Assembly: GCA_002352105.1 (NCBI GenBank)
Contig: DEHV01000055.1
Coordinates: 833 to 30,935 of the forward strand
DNA from: Chitinophagaceae bacterium UBA2791
GTDB lineage: Bacteria > Bacteroidota > Bacteroidia > Chitinophagales > Chitinophagaceae
Direction: 5' to 3'
DNA: 30,103 nt
In this document: positions 7,260 to 15,373 of the stretch, piece after piece
Position numbering within the stretch: the first letter of the stretch is position 1
How the letters are laid out: each line of letters starts with the position of its first letter
The notes under the pieces: model-generated
What the model was told of the DNA's origin: nothing
Seen by the model: the letters and a program-made list of their open reading frames with translations, nothing else
The model's database searches: none
Translations under genes and position numbers: made by a program

Positions 7260-7985
7260 ATGAAAAAGATTGGAATATACATTTTTCTCGCCTTTGGCGT
7301 CTTAGTTTCTTCATTTACCTGTGAGAAAGTAAATAGTGAAGATCCAGAGTCTGAAGAGAAGAAACTAACCTTACAGCCAGGTCCAGCCGATGGCCAGGAT
7401 TGTTTGGTGGCCTATCGGCAAACGGATAATGACCACTATGCGAAATCAAATCATAAAAAGAATCCGGATGTTACGGCTATTCGTTGGACTTATAACGAAG
7501 TTGGAGCCGGACACGGTACAAACAGGACATACATAAAATTCTTAGGTCTTTCCGAAATTCCTTTCAATGCTGAGATCATTTCGGCTAAACTATCGCTTTA
7601 TGGCGTAGAGTCGGGCGTTGCCGCTCCTTTGGGTAATTCTTACTATCCCGGCTCGCCTTATGAGGGTTATGGCGAAAATCCCGCTTGGTTGAAAAGGGTG
7701 TTGAGCGATTGGACCGATTCCACAATTACCTGGAACAATAAGCCCGCTACTACCGATGAACATCGGGTAGCCGTTCCGGCTTCAACAGCGCAGTGGAATT
7801 TTGATGCTGTTGATATAGACGTTACCGATATGGTTAGGGAGATGGTAAAAGCCAATAATAATTTCGGGTTTTGCCTTGAACTCCAAAAAGAGGAAATATA
7901 CAGGTCTATTTTATTTGGTAGCAGCGAGCACGAAAATCCGCAAAAAAGACCTAAGCTGGAAGTGGACTATTCAGTTTCCGATTAG
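7260..7985 (+). CDS. Secreted DNRLRE-domain lipoprotein
   Basis: The 241-residue protein starts with MKKIGIYIFLAFGVLVSSFTC, a lipoprotein signal peptide with the acceptor Cys at residue 21. After an acidic linker, one beta-sandwich domain covers roughly residues 38-238. Its hallmarks are RTYIKFLGL, AKLSLYG, W-x-D-S-T-I-T-W-N-N-K-P, VDIDVTDMVREM, FGFCLEL and a terminal RPKLEVDY. That pattern is the DNRLRE (disaggregatase-related) fold, found in secreted carbohydrate-binding or surface proteins. It is usually a module in larger enzymes, whereas here it stands alone. Placement among polysaccharide genes suggests a role in glycan binding or surface retention, which is inferred. Its 3' end overlaps the convergent GT4 gene by 15 bp. 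Confidence 0.85.
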   Translation: MKKIGIYIFLAFGVLVSSFTCEKVNSEDPESEEKKLTLQPGPADGQDCLVAYRQTDNDHYAKSNHKKNPDVTAIRWTYNEVGAGHGTNRTYIKFLGLSEIPFNAEIISAKLSLYGVESGVAAPLGNSYYPGSPYEGYGENPAWLKRVLSDWTDSTITWNNKPATTDEHRVAVPASTAQWNFDAVDIDVTDMVREMVKANNNFGFCLELQKEEIYRSILFGSSEHENPQKRPKLEVDYSVSD

Positions 7986-9149
7986 TAGTGTCAGGGTTCT
8001 GTTAGCTATACTCCCCCAATAATAATAATCAAAAAACGCAGGGGGCGTTGGGGTTTCATTTTTTGCGCTGTGGATAGCGGTTTCGGCGAATAGGCGCCAG
8101 TCGCGGTTCCGGATAATATGCAGTTTGTCGCCGCAGATTTCCTGCTTTATGCCCATTGCGCCTAACTCGGTTGATACAACCGCACAATTCATCGCCAATG
8201 CTTCTACAGCCTTTGTTTTTATCCCGCCCCCGCTGAGGATAGGGTTCAAAAATACATCACCGGCTTTGAGATAAAGGCTTATGTCTTCCACAAAGCCCGC
8301 ATAAATGATGTTTTTATCTGCATATTCCCTCAGCTCATGAAAGAATTCGGGGAGCCCCTTACCGCAGACAATGATCTTATATTTAAATGCAGGGTTTTTT
8401 AACAGGACGGGGTTGATCTTGTCCAGTATTATCGACAATGCATCATAATTGCTGTGGTGATACAAGGCGCCATTGAAAAGCAGGATCTTTTCGTCTTGCC
8501 CGATCCCATGCAATGCGCAGACCTTCTGGCGGCTTTCCTGTATTTCGCTGTCGCCGGGGATCTTATCGTGCTCAATCCCATAAGTGACGGTGAATGATTT
8601 GGATGCTGAAATGCCCAACTCGTTAATAGCGTGTTGCCGGTCGTCGTCTGAAATAAAAAATACCTTATCGGCCTTTCGGTATACCCAACGCTCATAGATT
8701 TTCAATGCCTTCCACCACCAACGGCCGATGGACCGCGAACGCATGTATTCAATATTGTGCGAATGTACGACCCAGACAACCGGAAGCGTTTTCCTTAAGG
8801 CCCAGGCTAACCAGCCAAAATAAGGGTGCTCAATAAAAAGGTAGGCGGCTTTCTGCTGAAGAATGATCCGGCGAATGCGGAAATACAGGAATGGATTGGC
8901 ATACCGCAGCCTGCTATTGGATAGCGCGTTAAGCAACTGGTAATTTTTCGCGTATGCCGGATCGTTATTTCTGGTGGATATGCCCGTTATTGCCGCCAGT
9001 CCGCCCAGGTATTCGTAGAACAAAGCGATCCCCTTTTCGCCTCCCAGCCTGGCGGGGAGTATCTTATAAGGGATTATACTGACGATCTTTACCTGTTTAT
9101 GCCCCATCTTAACTGCCTGTTTACTGGTTTTGTTAACGCTTTTCGGCAT
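7971..9149 (-). CDS. Glycosyltransferase family 4 (GT-B)
   Basis: The 392-residue protein has the GT-B layout. The N-terminal domain begins KIVSIIPYKILPARLGGEKGIALFYEYL. A linker has VVWVVHSHNIEYMRSRS, followed by KVFFISDDD and YGIEHDKI. The C-terminal donor domain contains ILLFNGALYHHSN, VFLNPILSGGGIKTKAVEALAM and AVVSTELGAMGI, where the Glu of EALA is the usual donor-ribose contact. A start at Met15 (9107) is possible because the conserved domain begins just after it. It is the last gene of the minus-strand group behind the SAM methyltransferase (25-bp gap). The sugar donor is unknown. Confidence 0.9.
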   Translation of the reverse strand: MPKSVNKTSKQAVKMGHKQVKIVSIIPYKILPARLGGEKGIALFYEYLGGLAAITGISTRNNDPAYAKNYQLLNALSNSRLRYANPFLYFRIRRIILQQKAAYLFIEHPYFGWLAWALRKTLPVVWVVHSHNIEYMRSRSIGRWWWKALKIYERWVYRKADKVFFISDDDRQHAINELGISASKSFTVTYGIEHDKIPGDSEIQESRQKVCALHGIGQDEKILLFNGALYHHSNYDALSIILDKINPVLLKNPAFKYKIIVCGKGLPEFFHELREYADKNIIYAGFVEDISLYLKAGDVFLNPILSGGGIKTKAVEALAMNCAVVSTELGAMGIKQEICGDKLHIIRNRDWRLFAETAIHSAKNETPTPPAFFDYYYWGSIANRTLTLLIGN

Positions 9150-9174
9150 TTAGTTTTTATTTACCTCCTCCGTA

Positions 9175-10257
9175 TTAGCCATGTATAACATTTTCCCTGG
9201 GGTTGGCAATAACATAAATAAAGGGGGCCAGCCGCAGGGCTGTTTTTCCGCCGCGGCGGATCTTCCTGTTCAGAAGCCTGCAGAGCTTGTTTTTATAAGC
9301 AGAGGCATAATGCGTATCCCAGAAGCCCGCTTCAACGCTAAGGCGATAAAATTGCTCGTTGATCAGGTTCCTGTATTCCTGCTCGCTCAATAAATGTTCC
9401 GCCCAAACGCCATTTGAAGGGTCGCAGGTGTTGCTGCCATAAACGGAAGGATCCTGCATTTTACCAGATCTCCTGTATTCTTCTATCGCTTCTTTTAAAT
9501 CCTCTCCTGCAAGGCCCCTGGTAGAAGCTGCCAGGGCATTCGCCTTAGCGGCAGATAGCCCCGGAGCCTGCCATTGTATGACGACCAGCCGCTTGCCCTT
9601 ATACACTTTCTCCCATTTCCGATGCCATAGCCTGTGTTTTACCACCGATGCCGGATTGTATTTATTGGCGGTGGTGGAAGAGTAGATCAGTGCGCCGGGC
9701 TGCTTTCTGTGGATCGCATTATAAAAAAGATCCAGCCGGTAAATATGCTCGATCACATTCCTCGACGTGATCAGGTCGCAGATAAGCCCCAGGCGCTCCA
9801 GGTCGGCAAGGGATTCTTCTATATCTCCTACAAGGTAATGGTCTATTTCTATGCCAGCGGCTTCCGCAACCAGACGGGCGCTTTTTTGCCAGTCTTCCAG
9901 GTGGTCGTTATAGATCACTTTTTTAAAGCCGGTCATTTTTGCCAGCAGGTATAAGGCGCCGACGCCCGCGCCATAGTCCATCATTACCATCTCCGCAGGG
10001 TCCTTGCCTGTCATCTTTATAGACCTGTATAAGAGATGAGCGCTGGTTTCGATCGAAAAAAAAAGCCGGCCGGCATGACTGCTCTTAAAATATTCCAGGC
10101 AATGAGGGGGCATGCCGAGCGTATCGGCATTGATACGGCGCATCCTGTAATAAAGCTCGCTTGCGCGCGCCTGTATCAGCAGGCCCAGTTCATCATCGTA
10201 TGGAAGGAACTTATCCATCGCAGGGATGAGTTTATTTTTTGACAGCGGCGCTATCAT
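9175..10257 (-). CDS. Class I SAM-dependent methyltransferase
   Basis: The core has VMMDYGAGVGALYLLAK (motif I), VIYNDH (post I), then DLITSRNVIEHIY (motif III/IV), which together indicate a Methyltransf_11/25-type Rossmann enzyme. The C-terminal half is rich in basic residues and may bind a phosphorylated or glycan acceptor. The frame is open to 10326, but the extra N-terminal residues are low-complexity and overlap the end of the YfhO gene. I prefer the ATG at 10257 (MIAPLSK) or at 10218 (MDKFLPYDDEL). The gene sits between YfhO and a GT4 gene on the same strand, so it probably modifies a surface glycan or its lipid carrier. The substrate cannot be read from sequence. Confidence 0.82.
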   Translation of the reverse strand: MIAPLSKNKLIPAMDKFLPYDDELGLLIQARASELYYRMRRINADTLGMPPHCLEYFKSSHAGRLFFSIETSAHLLYRSIKMTGKDPAEMVMMDYGAGVGALYLLAKMTGFKKVIYNDHLEDWQKSARLVAEAAGIEIDHYLVGDIEESLADLERLGLICDLITSRNVIEHIYRLDLFYNAIHRKQPGALIYSSTTANKYNPASVVKHRLWHRKWEKVYKGKRLVVIQWQAPGLSAAKANALAASTRGLAGEDLKEAIEEYRRSGKMQDPSVYGSNTCDPSNGVWAEHLLSEQEYRNLINEQFYRLSVEAGFWDTHYASAYKNKLCRLLNRKIRRGGKTALRLAPFIYVIANPRENVIHG

Positions 10258-12838
10258 CGGATGGCTTGGTTGTTGAAATGCTCCTGCCGGCGTTCCGGTA
10301 ATTTTTCCATAGCGCGAACAATCCATATAAAAGCATAAGGATCGATACCACTCCGATAGCCGTTGTGATGCGATCGCCGACGATATACGATTTCGGTTCG
10401 AACCTGAACTCGATGGTATGTTCTCCCTTTGTAACAGGCAGGCCCCGAAGCAGGTAATTCACTTTTACAATGGGCGCTTCCTTTCCATCTATAAAGGCTT
10501 TCCAACCGTTCGGATAATATATTTCGCTAAACACGGCAAACTGATCGGAAGAAGAAACGGATTTATAGGAGATCTGGTCGTTGTAATTATGGATCAGTTC
10601 TATTGAAGCCGTCGAATCAGGCTGTGGGAGAAAGGAGATTTTTGATTGTTCCTTTGTCTCTACAATGGCTGTATCGCGGGGATTAAAATCATCCAGCGCA
10701 TTCATTTCTTCGTCTGCATTATTGACATATCTAATGCCCGATACAAACCAGGCGTTTCCCAGTGCTTCGGGGTTTTGTTCCACCACTGGTTGATTATTGG
10801 AAGGGTTGTTGACAATAAAATATTTTGTATTCAACATATTGAATACCGCTATGTTGCCCTTAGACAGCTGTCTTGCAATAATGTCGTTGTATAAAGCCAG
10901 CTTTGCAGGATGGTATCCTCCCACTGAATTATGTAAATATGAAGTGCGCGGCGTTGCTCCTGACAATTGAAAGGGGTCCCCGTCGGAACGATTGAATACC
11001 CTGTAATAAGACGTATCCTTCAGGATCTGCAGATCGGCGGCCGTCGGCGTAAACTCATCCTGGAATACCTCCTTGTCTACATAATTCTTGCTGCTGAGGT
11101 AACGGAGGTCGACTCCGAGCAGGTCTATCAGCGTCAGGGCGATAAGGCCAAAGACGACCACGGTTTTTTTAACCTGGTTCTTTATATAGAGGAACAGCAA
11201 TCCCATTCCCAAAGCAATAAATAGAAAAGACCGGAGGAGATCGTTGGCATATAAGGATCGCCGGTCCTGCTTCAGGGCGTTGACTACGGATCTTCCAAAC
11301 TCTGTCGCCTGCTGTTCCATCTGGGGCGTTGGTTCGCCCTGCCGGGAGAGTTGCTGAAGCATGCCGTTGGTAAGATTCTCCCTGATGGCGCCGTCTACAT
11401 CGCTTTTATAATCGAGCATAAAGTATAAGGCGACCAATAGCGCCGCTACGACGCCGGTAACCGTAAGCGCCAGTTTGAACTTTTTCCATAAGATATTTTT
11501 TTCCAGCGGCTGTTCGAGCAATTGGTTTAGACCCAAGGCAGCCAGCAAAGGAAAACCAAGCTGCGGGATCACCATCGCCATGGAAGGCGCCCGGAACTTA
11601 TTGTAAAACGGAAGATAATCGAACAGGAAATAGTTAAAAGAAGCGAAATGTTTACCCCAGGCCAATAATATTCCCAGTATCGTTGCGGCAATGATCCATT
11701 GTTTATGCCATCCGGTATAAAAGAGGATGCCGAAGATAAACAGTACGCAGACGATGGCGCCAAAATACACCGCCCCCGAAGTGCCGCCCTGCGGCCCCCA
11801 GTAAGCGGGAAACTGCCTTACATAATCATTTGCCTGATCCACCGACATCCCGGTATGCTCTGCAAATGTCTCCGCCGTTTTGGAGTCTTCCTGCAGCTCG
11901 CCGGAGCTGCCGCCATACATCCTGGGAACAATAACGGTCAACACTTCCGTAATGCCATAACTGTATCCGAATGCATAATCTTTGTCGAGACCTCCCTTCG
12001 ATTTATTGGAAGCGTTCTGCGGCGAACTAAGTTCTGATCTTCCGCCTCTCATGGTTTCCGAGGTGTAATCGTATGTTGGAAATAAAACAATAGCATACGA
12101 TAACATGCCCATTATCCCGGCTACGAGGGCAAGGCCTGTTGTTTTCGCCAGGTGGGCGAATTGTTTTTCCCGTATAGCGCGTATAGCATAGGTAACGACC
12201 AGGCACAGGGCGATCAGCAGGGTGTAGTAAACGATCTGAACATGATTCTGGAAAAACAGCTGGGTACTGAATACCAATGTGGTAATAAAACCAAGCAAAT
12301 ACCGGCGCTGGGTTAACAATATAATTCCCGCTAAAACGGCCGGCACATATCCCATCGAAGAAAACTTGGTGGTATGCCCCACGGCTACAATAACTGCATT
12401 ATAAGAAGCAAAAGCATAGGCAAGCGAGCCCAGCACGGCTACCCAGTTGCGAATGCCAAGCGAGAGACTAAGAATATAGAATCCCAGGCAGGCCAGAAAA
12501 AACAGGCCGGCCGGCGCGGGTAAGAACAGCATGAACAGATGGTGCAGTTGGGCAAGATGAACATCAGAACTGGAGCCTATCAGGATCTGGAAAGCAGGCA
12601 TCCCGCTAAACGTGCTGTTGGTCCAGAGCGGGTAACGGCCATGCTTTTCATAGAACTCGAGTGATTGCTGGGCCATTCCTTTCCAACCCGCTACATCATG
12701 CTGATATACCACCAGGCCTTGCAGCGCCGGGAGGCAGTACAGGCAGGAAATAACAAAAAATATCCCGATAGCAATTGCGTGAGGTTGGATCTTTTGCCAC
12801 AATGACTTATTCATTATCAGTTGATTATTAGTGAGCAA
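10232..12838 (-). CDS. YfhO-family multi-pass membrane protein
   Basis: The 868-residue protein begins with a hydrophobic helix, then the family landmark YQHDVAGWKGMAQQ with PLWTNSTFSGMPAFQI in the first loop. Roughly a dozen transmembrane helices lie in residues 15-560. An extracytoplasmic domain follows (VFNRSDGDPF, GGYHPAKLALY, NMLNTKYFI, YYPNGWKAFIDG) and a last helix near the C-terminus. YfhO proteins are GT-C-like membrane enzymes. In Gram-positive bacteria they are implicated in glycosylating lipoteichoic acid, while their role in Bacteroidota is not established. The true start may be Met9 at 12814. It is the first gene of the minus-strand group that continues into the methyltransferase. 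Confidence 0.9.
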   Translation of the reverse strand: MLTNNQLIMNKSLWQKIQPHAIAIGIFFVISCLYCLPALQGLVVYQHDVAGWKGMAQQSLEFYEKHGRYPLWTNSTFSGMPAFQILIGSSSDVHLAQLHHLFMLFLPAPAGLFFLACLGFYILSLSLGIRNWVAVLGSLAYAFASYNAVIVAVGHTTKFSSMGYVPAVLAGIILLTQRRYLLGFITTLVFSTQLFFQNHVQIVYYTLLIALCLVVTYAIRAIREKQFAHLAKTTGLALVAGIMGMLSYAIVLFPTYDYTSETMRGGRSELSSPQNASNKSKGGLDKDYAFGYSYGITEVLTVIVPRMYGGSSGELQEDSKTAETFAEHTGMSVDQANDYVRQFPAYWGPQGGTSGAVYFGAIVCVLFIFGILFYTGWHKQWIIAATILGILLAWGKHFASFNYFLFDYLPFYNKFRAPSMAMVIPQLGFPLLAALGLNQLLEQPLEKNILWKKFKLALTVTGVVAALLVALYFMLDYKSDVDGAIRENLTNGMLQQLSRQGEPTPQMEQQATEFGRSVVNALKQDRRSLYANDLLRSFLFIALGMGLLFLYIKNQVKKTVVVFGLIALTLIDLLGVDLRYLSSKNYVDKEVFQDEFTPTAADLQILKDTSYYRVFNRSDGDPFQLSGATPRTSYLHNSVGGYHPAKLALYNDIIARQLSKGNIAVFNMLNTKYFIVNNPSNNQPVVEQNPEALGNAWFVSGIRYVNNADEEMNALDDFNPRDTAIVETKEQSKISFLPQPDSTASIELIHNYNDQISYKSVSSSDQFAVFSEIYYPNGWKAFIDGKEAPIVKVNYLLRGLPVTKGEHTIEFRFEPKSYIVGDRITTAIGVVSILMLLYGLFALWKNYRNAGRSISTTKPSDDSAAVKK

Positions 12839-12892
12839 AATACTGCAAATTCATGTATTTTGGGCCAAGTTCCCTATTTTACCCGCAGCGAT

Positions 12893-13174
12893 ATGCGTAT
12901 ACTCGTATTTTTTTCCCGCGTAGCCTTTATTTGCAATGTCTGCTTTGTGCTGGCCTGCCTGGCGCAGTTCCTGCCGCTTGCTCCAAATGGGTTTGTGGCG
13001 TCTACAATCATTGTATTGGGTAAGCCGGCCTCGGTAGCGCTTAATCTGGCAACGGGCTGTTGGTATCTCCTGCGAAAGGCGAAGGGCAAAACCATATCTC
13101 CGCCCGTGCCGCAATGGCTGGCCCCAACGAACATGTGCTTTTTATTTTTTCAGTTTGTCTTTTTTTTAGGATGA
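12893..13174 (+). CDS. Small membrane protein, conserved in Chitinophagaceae-like genomes
   Basis: Starting at the ATG at 12893, this is a 93-residue protein with three hydrophobic segments (about residues 8-24, 30-55 and 76-92). It has a short basic loop and the pattern NCVCFVLA, STIIVLGKPAS, LNLATG, PPVPQWLAPTNMCFLFFQFVFF. I recall a recurring family of this length and layout beside YfhO-type genes in related genomes, but no function is known to me. The frame also runs upstream to 12821, yet the extra residues are hydrophilic and would overlap the divergent YfhO start, so the shorter form is preferred. Confidence 0.6.
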   Translation: MRILVFFSRVAFICNVCFVLACLAQFLPLAPNGFVASTIIVLGKPASVALNLATGCWYLLRKAKGKTISPPVPQWLAPTNMCFLFFQFVFFLG

Positions 13175-13177
13175 GCG

Positions 13178-13309
13178 ATGGGCGTCGATCCGCATCCGGA
13201 AAATAAGGATCCATTTGACGAAGGCGTAAACCATTTAGAAACGCTTCACCGTATAATCCACATTTTGGCTGGTAGATTTTCTATTGGCCAGTTTTTTGCA
13301 ACTTCCTAA
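13178..13309 (+). CDS. Possible 43-residue ORF after the small membrane protein
   Basis: An ATG 3 bp after the preceding stop opens a frame of 43 codons ending in TAA. The product starts MGVDPHPENKDPFDEGVNHL and is hydrophilic first, then mildly hydrophobic. The tight spacing would suit translational coupling. I recognise no family, and an ORF of this size can occur by chance. Confidence 0.25.
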   Translation: MGVDPHPENKDPFDEGVNHLETLHRIIHILAGRFSIGQFFATS

Positions 13310-13365
13310 ATTTAAAAATCTTAAGTCATTTAGCATGTATTGATTGTCAAAGTGAATATATAGCT

Positions 13366-13434
13366 ATGAAAACCACTGACCCGGTTCTGGAGCGATCCTT
13401 TACCGGGTTCTTTTTCCGTGGTTACCGTCCTTAA
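13366..13434 (+). CDS. Possible 22-residue micro-ORF overlapping a terminator hairpin
   Basis: The frame reads MKTTDPVLERSFTGFFFRGY and then R-P before TAA. It contains a hydrophobic FFF core between basic residues. The hairpin at 13379-13408 lies inside it, and its stop codon shares the TTAA at 13431-13434 with the stop of the convergent gene. It may be a chance frame over the terminator; I list it as a weak candidate. Confidence 0.2.
   Translation: MKTTDPVLERSFTGFFFRGYRP
13379..13415 (+). terminator. Intrinsic terminator with GNRA-capped hairpin
   Basis: ACCCGG at 13379-13384 pairs with CCGGGT at 13403-13408. Inside it, GGA and TCC form a short inner helix closed by a GCGA tetraloop, with a TTCT/TTTA internal loop between the two helices. 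A TCTTTTT run follows directly. It would end plus-strand transcription coming from the small membrane protein gene before it enters the convergent 516-residue gene. Confidence 0.65.
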
Positions 13435-14981
13435 GCCCTTCTTCGGCTGGCGAGATATTTATCATGGATAACCTGGCTCATGGGTTTTTGATATGCCTTG
13501 CTTTCGAGCCACGAAATAATATCCAGGTAGGCGAAGGCGCGCGTTTCAAAACGATTTTTTTCCAGGTGCTTTATCTTTTGGAGGAACTGCTCGAGCTCCT
13601 GCTTGAGCTTATGACGCGAAAAACGGAAAGAATTTCTCAGAAACCAGAACATCTCTTCCTCGACCACTGTAAGGTTTTCCATTTTTGCCATGAACCGGTA
13701 AACGGATTTTGTGAGCGATTCCATCAATTCGAAATTTCCCAATTCATAATGCGCCAGCAGATGAACGAGCCGGGCATAACATTGCAGGTCGTTTCGCAGG
13801 TCGGGGGGCTCGTTAATGATCCTTTGCAGATAATCAATAGAAGCGGCGTAATCTCCGCTTCCAAAATACAGCATGGCGATCTTGTAATTGAAAACAAGGA
13901 TGCGGTGTTTGTCGAGAAACAGCGCATAAGCTTCCAGCTTTTCTTCTATATAGGGAACCAACGGAAGCCCTTCCCTGAAGGTTCCGCGCATAAAATGCCG
14001 GTTGATCCTGGCCTGCTGAATGGAAATAAAGGTCTGTACCTTAAAATTATCATGACGCTGCACGATAGGGGAATGCGAGAAGGCTTCCAGTTCTTCCAAC
14101 GCGCGATCCAGTTTCGCATGATTGCGCAGGTCAAAATGAGCGTTCATAATGTTGTGCATTCCCTTGATGTAATGACCGGTTTCCACATTGATCATTTCGG
14201 GTTGGCTGTTGAAAAGGTCGACCCATTTTTGCGCATACCGATAATACCGTAAAAAATCCTGGCAAATGAAGGCATACCAATTATAGCTCTGGTACAGGTA
14301 CAGCCGCTCATAAAACCCTGTTTGCTCATTGCTGTTGGATGGAAGATTCTCCTGAAAAAATTTTTTAACGCCCGATTCGTCTTTTTCATTCCTGGCATGC
14401 CCGTTTTTGACATACCAACTGTACAGTTTTAGCGCCAGGTTCGACAACTGGGTGATCATCTTTCTTCTTTCCTGCGCTTCATTTGCTTCCCGGGCGAGTT
14501 GATCCGCCTTATAGGGAAGCCTCCGGGTAATATGGAGGGTTTCTATCTTTTTTTCCAGGGAAATGATCTGGATCAGGATGGTATCCTGGTGATAAAGAAC
14601 AGCGGTTTCTTTCAGCTTATCCAGGATCTTCAGGCTCTGAAGATATAGTCCTTTATAGTATAGGATACGCGCATAATCCAGTTGCTCGTTTAGATCGAGC
14701 TCTAGGTTCTCGCTTCTTTTGAGCAATCGCAGGCTGGCCAGGACCTGCCGGTACAGATGGGTTTTTAAGTTGGACAGCTGCGATTTTCCTGTGTTGGGTA
14801 GCTTTTTGAGCAGGAGCTTTTCATCGTAGTCCTTCATTTTGTCCAGCGCGTCGAACAACTGGACAATTTTGAGCTCTTCATTTGCCGAATTCCGCTTGAT
14901 ATATAGCTTAAAATGTCTTTTTTCTGACTTTTCAAGGGAATGAATTAACTGGAATAAGATATCTGAAAACCGATTGGACAT
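13431..14981 (-). CDS. Helical-repeat protein of unknown function
   Basis: This 516-residue cytoplasmic-looking protein has no signal peptide and no membrane helix. The N-terminal 130 residues contain basic helices (LEKSEKRHFKLYIKR, then SQLSNLKTHLYRQVLASLRLLKR). The rest is a series of paired helices with Tyr/Leu/Ala spacing such as ARILYYKGLYLQSLKILDKL and KIAMLYFGSGDYAASIDYLQRI, resembling TPR-type repeats. I recognise this as a recurring conserved hypothetical protein of about 500 residues in Bacteroidota, possibly a scaffold or regulatory protein, but no function is known to me. It stands alone on the minus strand: its upstream side holds a 376-bp gap, and its 3' end touches a terminator. 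Confidence 0.75.
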   Translation of the reverse strand: MSNRFSDILFQLIHSLEKSEKRHFKLYIKRNSANEELKIVQLFDALDKMKDYDEKLLLKKLPNTGKSQLSNLKTHLYRQVLASLRLLKRSENLELDLNEQLDYARILYYKGLYLQSLKILDKLKETAVLYHQDTILIQIISLEKKIETLHITRRLPYKADQLAREANEAQERRKMITQLSNLALKLYSWYVKNGHARNEKDESGVKKFFQENLPSNSNEQTGFYERLYLYQSYNWYAFICQDFLRYYRYAQKWVDLFNSQPEMINVETGHYIKGMHNIMNAHFDLRNHAKLDRALEELEAFSHSPIVQRHDNFKVQTFISIQQARINRHFMRGTFREGLPLVPYIEEKLEAYALFLDKHRILVFNYKIAMLYFGSGDYAASIDYLQRIINEPPDLRNDLQCYARLVHLLAHYELGNFELMESLTKSVYRFMAKMENLTVVEEEMFWFLRNSFRFSRHKLKQELEQFLQKIKHLEKNRFETRAFAYLDIISWLESKAYQKPMSQVIHDKYLASRRRA

Positions 14982-15066
14982 AATTAAAAAATACTGACCA
15001 AATCCAGTACAGATAAGGGTTGCAGTCGATTTTTATTCTTTTTGACATAATAATATTACGCTGAAC

Positions 15067-15101
15067 TTGATATTCAGGCAATACTACGCGTCTTATCTTT
15101 G
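15067..15101 (+). promoter_or_regulatory. Bacteroidota-type promoter for a candidate small RNA
   Basis: TATCTTTG at 15094-15101 is a perfect TAnnTTTG -7 element and the form most often seen in this group. TTG at 15067-15069 is a possible -33 element with a somewhat long 24-bp spacer. No coding gene follows on this strand for more than 1.3 kb. Confidence 0.5.
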
Positions 15102-15126
15102 TACCAGAAAAGGAAATGAATCATAA

Positions 15127-15233
15127 GGCAGGCAATCGCTAAGCACGGATATAGAGACCTGGAGTACAGGTAAGCTGTAAAACCCAGCGCCAACAATACC
15201 TTTCACATTTTTTCATATGGCAAGCAATCGTTA
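15127..15233 (+). repeat. Imperfect direct repeat GGCAnGCAATCGnTA, two copies
   Basis: Copies lie at 15127-15141 and 15219-15233 and differ at two of 15 positions, 92 bp apart. The core GCAATCGnTA recurs at 16288-16297, just upstream of the AraC gene. It could be a regulator-binding site, but nothing proves it. Confidence 0.4.
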
Positions 15234-15236
15234 GAG

Positions 15237-15265
15237 GCCGTCCTATTCCTAGGAGGGCTTTTTTT
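15237..15265 (+). terminator. Intrinsic terminator
   Basis: GCCGTCCT (15237-15244) pairs with AGGAGGGC (15251-15258), with one G-G mismatch and a six-base loop, and seven T residues follow at 15259-15265. The polarity fits only plus-strand transcription, although both flanking genes are on the minus strand. Confidence 0.65.
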
Positions 15266-15373
15266 CGCGCCTGAAGTTATGAATAAATTAATATTGAAGG
15301 AATTTATTTTTACGGGTAGCGGTTTGCCGGCTTTGTCCCGCTCCCGGCGATTAAAATTCAATAGGCCGCCGCC

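Larger units (their letters stand above)
15108..15265 (+). ncRNA. Candidate small RNA between promoter and terminator
   Basis: The expected transcript runs from about 7 nt after the -7 element to the T-run at 15259-15265. It contains an ACCTG/CAGGT hairpin with a five-base loop at 15157-15171 and a terminal terminator hairpin. The longest early frame is only eight codons (ATG at 15117, preceded by AAAAGGA), so a tiny leader peptide is an alternative. I do not recognise a known RNA family. Confidence 0.35.
14982..15373. other. Gene-free stretch with a plus-strand promoter-terminator pair
   Basis: No ORF of note lies between the start of the helical-repeat protein gene and the end of the AraC gene, both on the minus strand. 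Within it a plus-strand promoter (15067-15101), a small hairpin (15157-15171) and an intrinsic terminator (15237-15265) outline a transcript of about 158 nt. A 15-base imperfect direct repeat also occurs (15127-15141 and 15219-15233). Confidence 0.6.

Noticed and set aside
10258..10326. N-terminal extension of the SAM methyltransferase
   Set aside because: The extension overlaps the last codons of YfhO by about 95 bp in total and carries no conserved feature; later ATG codons fit better.
12821..12892. N-terminal extension of the small membrane protein to 117 residues
   Set aside because: The added residues are hydrophilic, overlap the divergent YfhO start, and the membrane-protein pattern begins at the ATG at 12893.
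13464..14252. Long plus-strand frame opposite the helical-repeat protein gene
   Set aside because: It lies wholly antisense to a better gene with family-like helical repeats, and its own product has no recognisable domain.
15127..15233. Start of a CRISPR-like array
   Set aside because: There are only two imperfect 15-base copies 92 bp apart, with no regular spacers and no cas gene.
14982..15373. tRNA or known riboswitch in the 376-bp gap
   Set aside because: I found no cloverleaf, no CCA end and no known aptamer pattern; only the promoter, a hairpin and the terminator are supportable.
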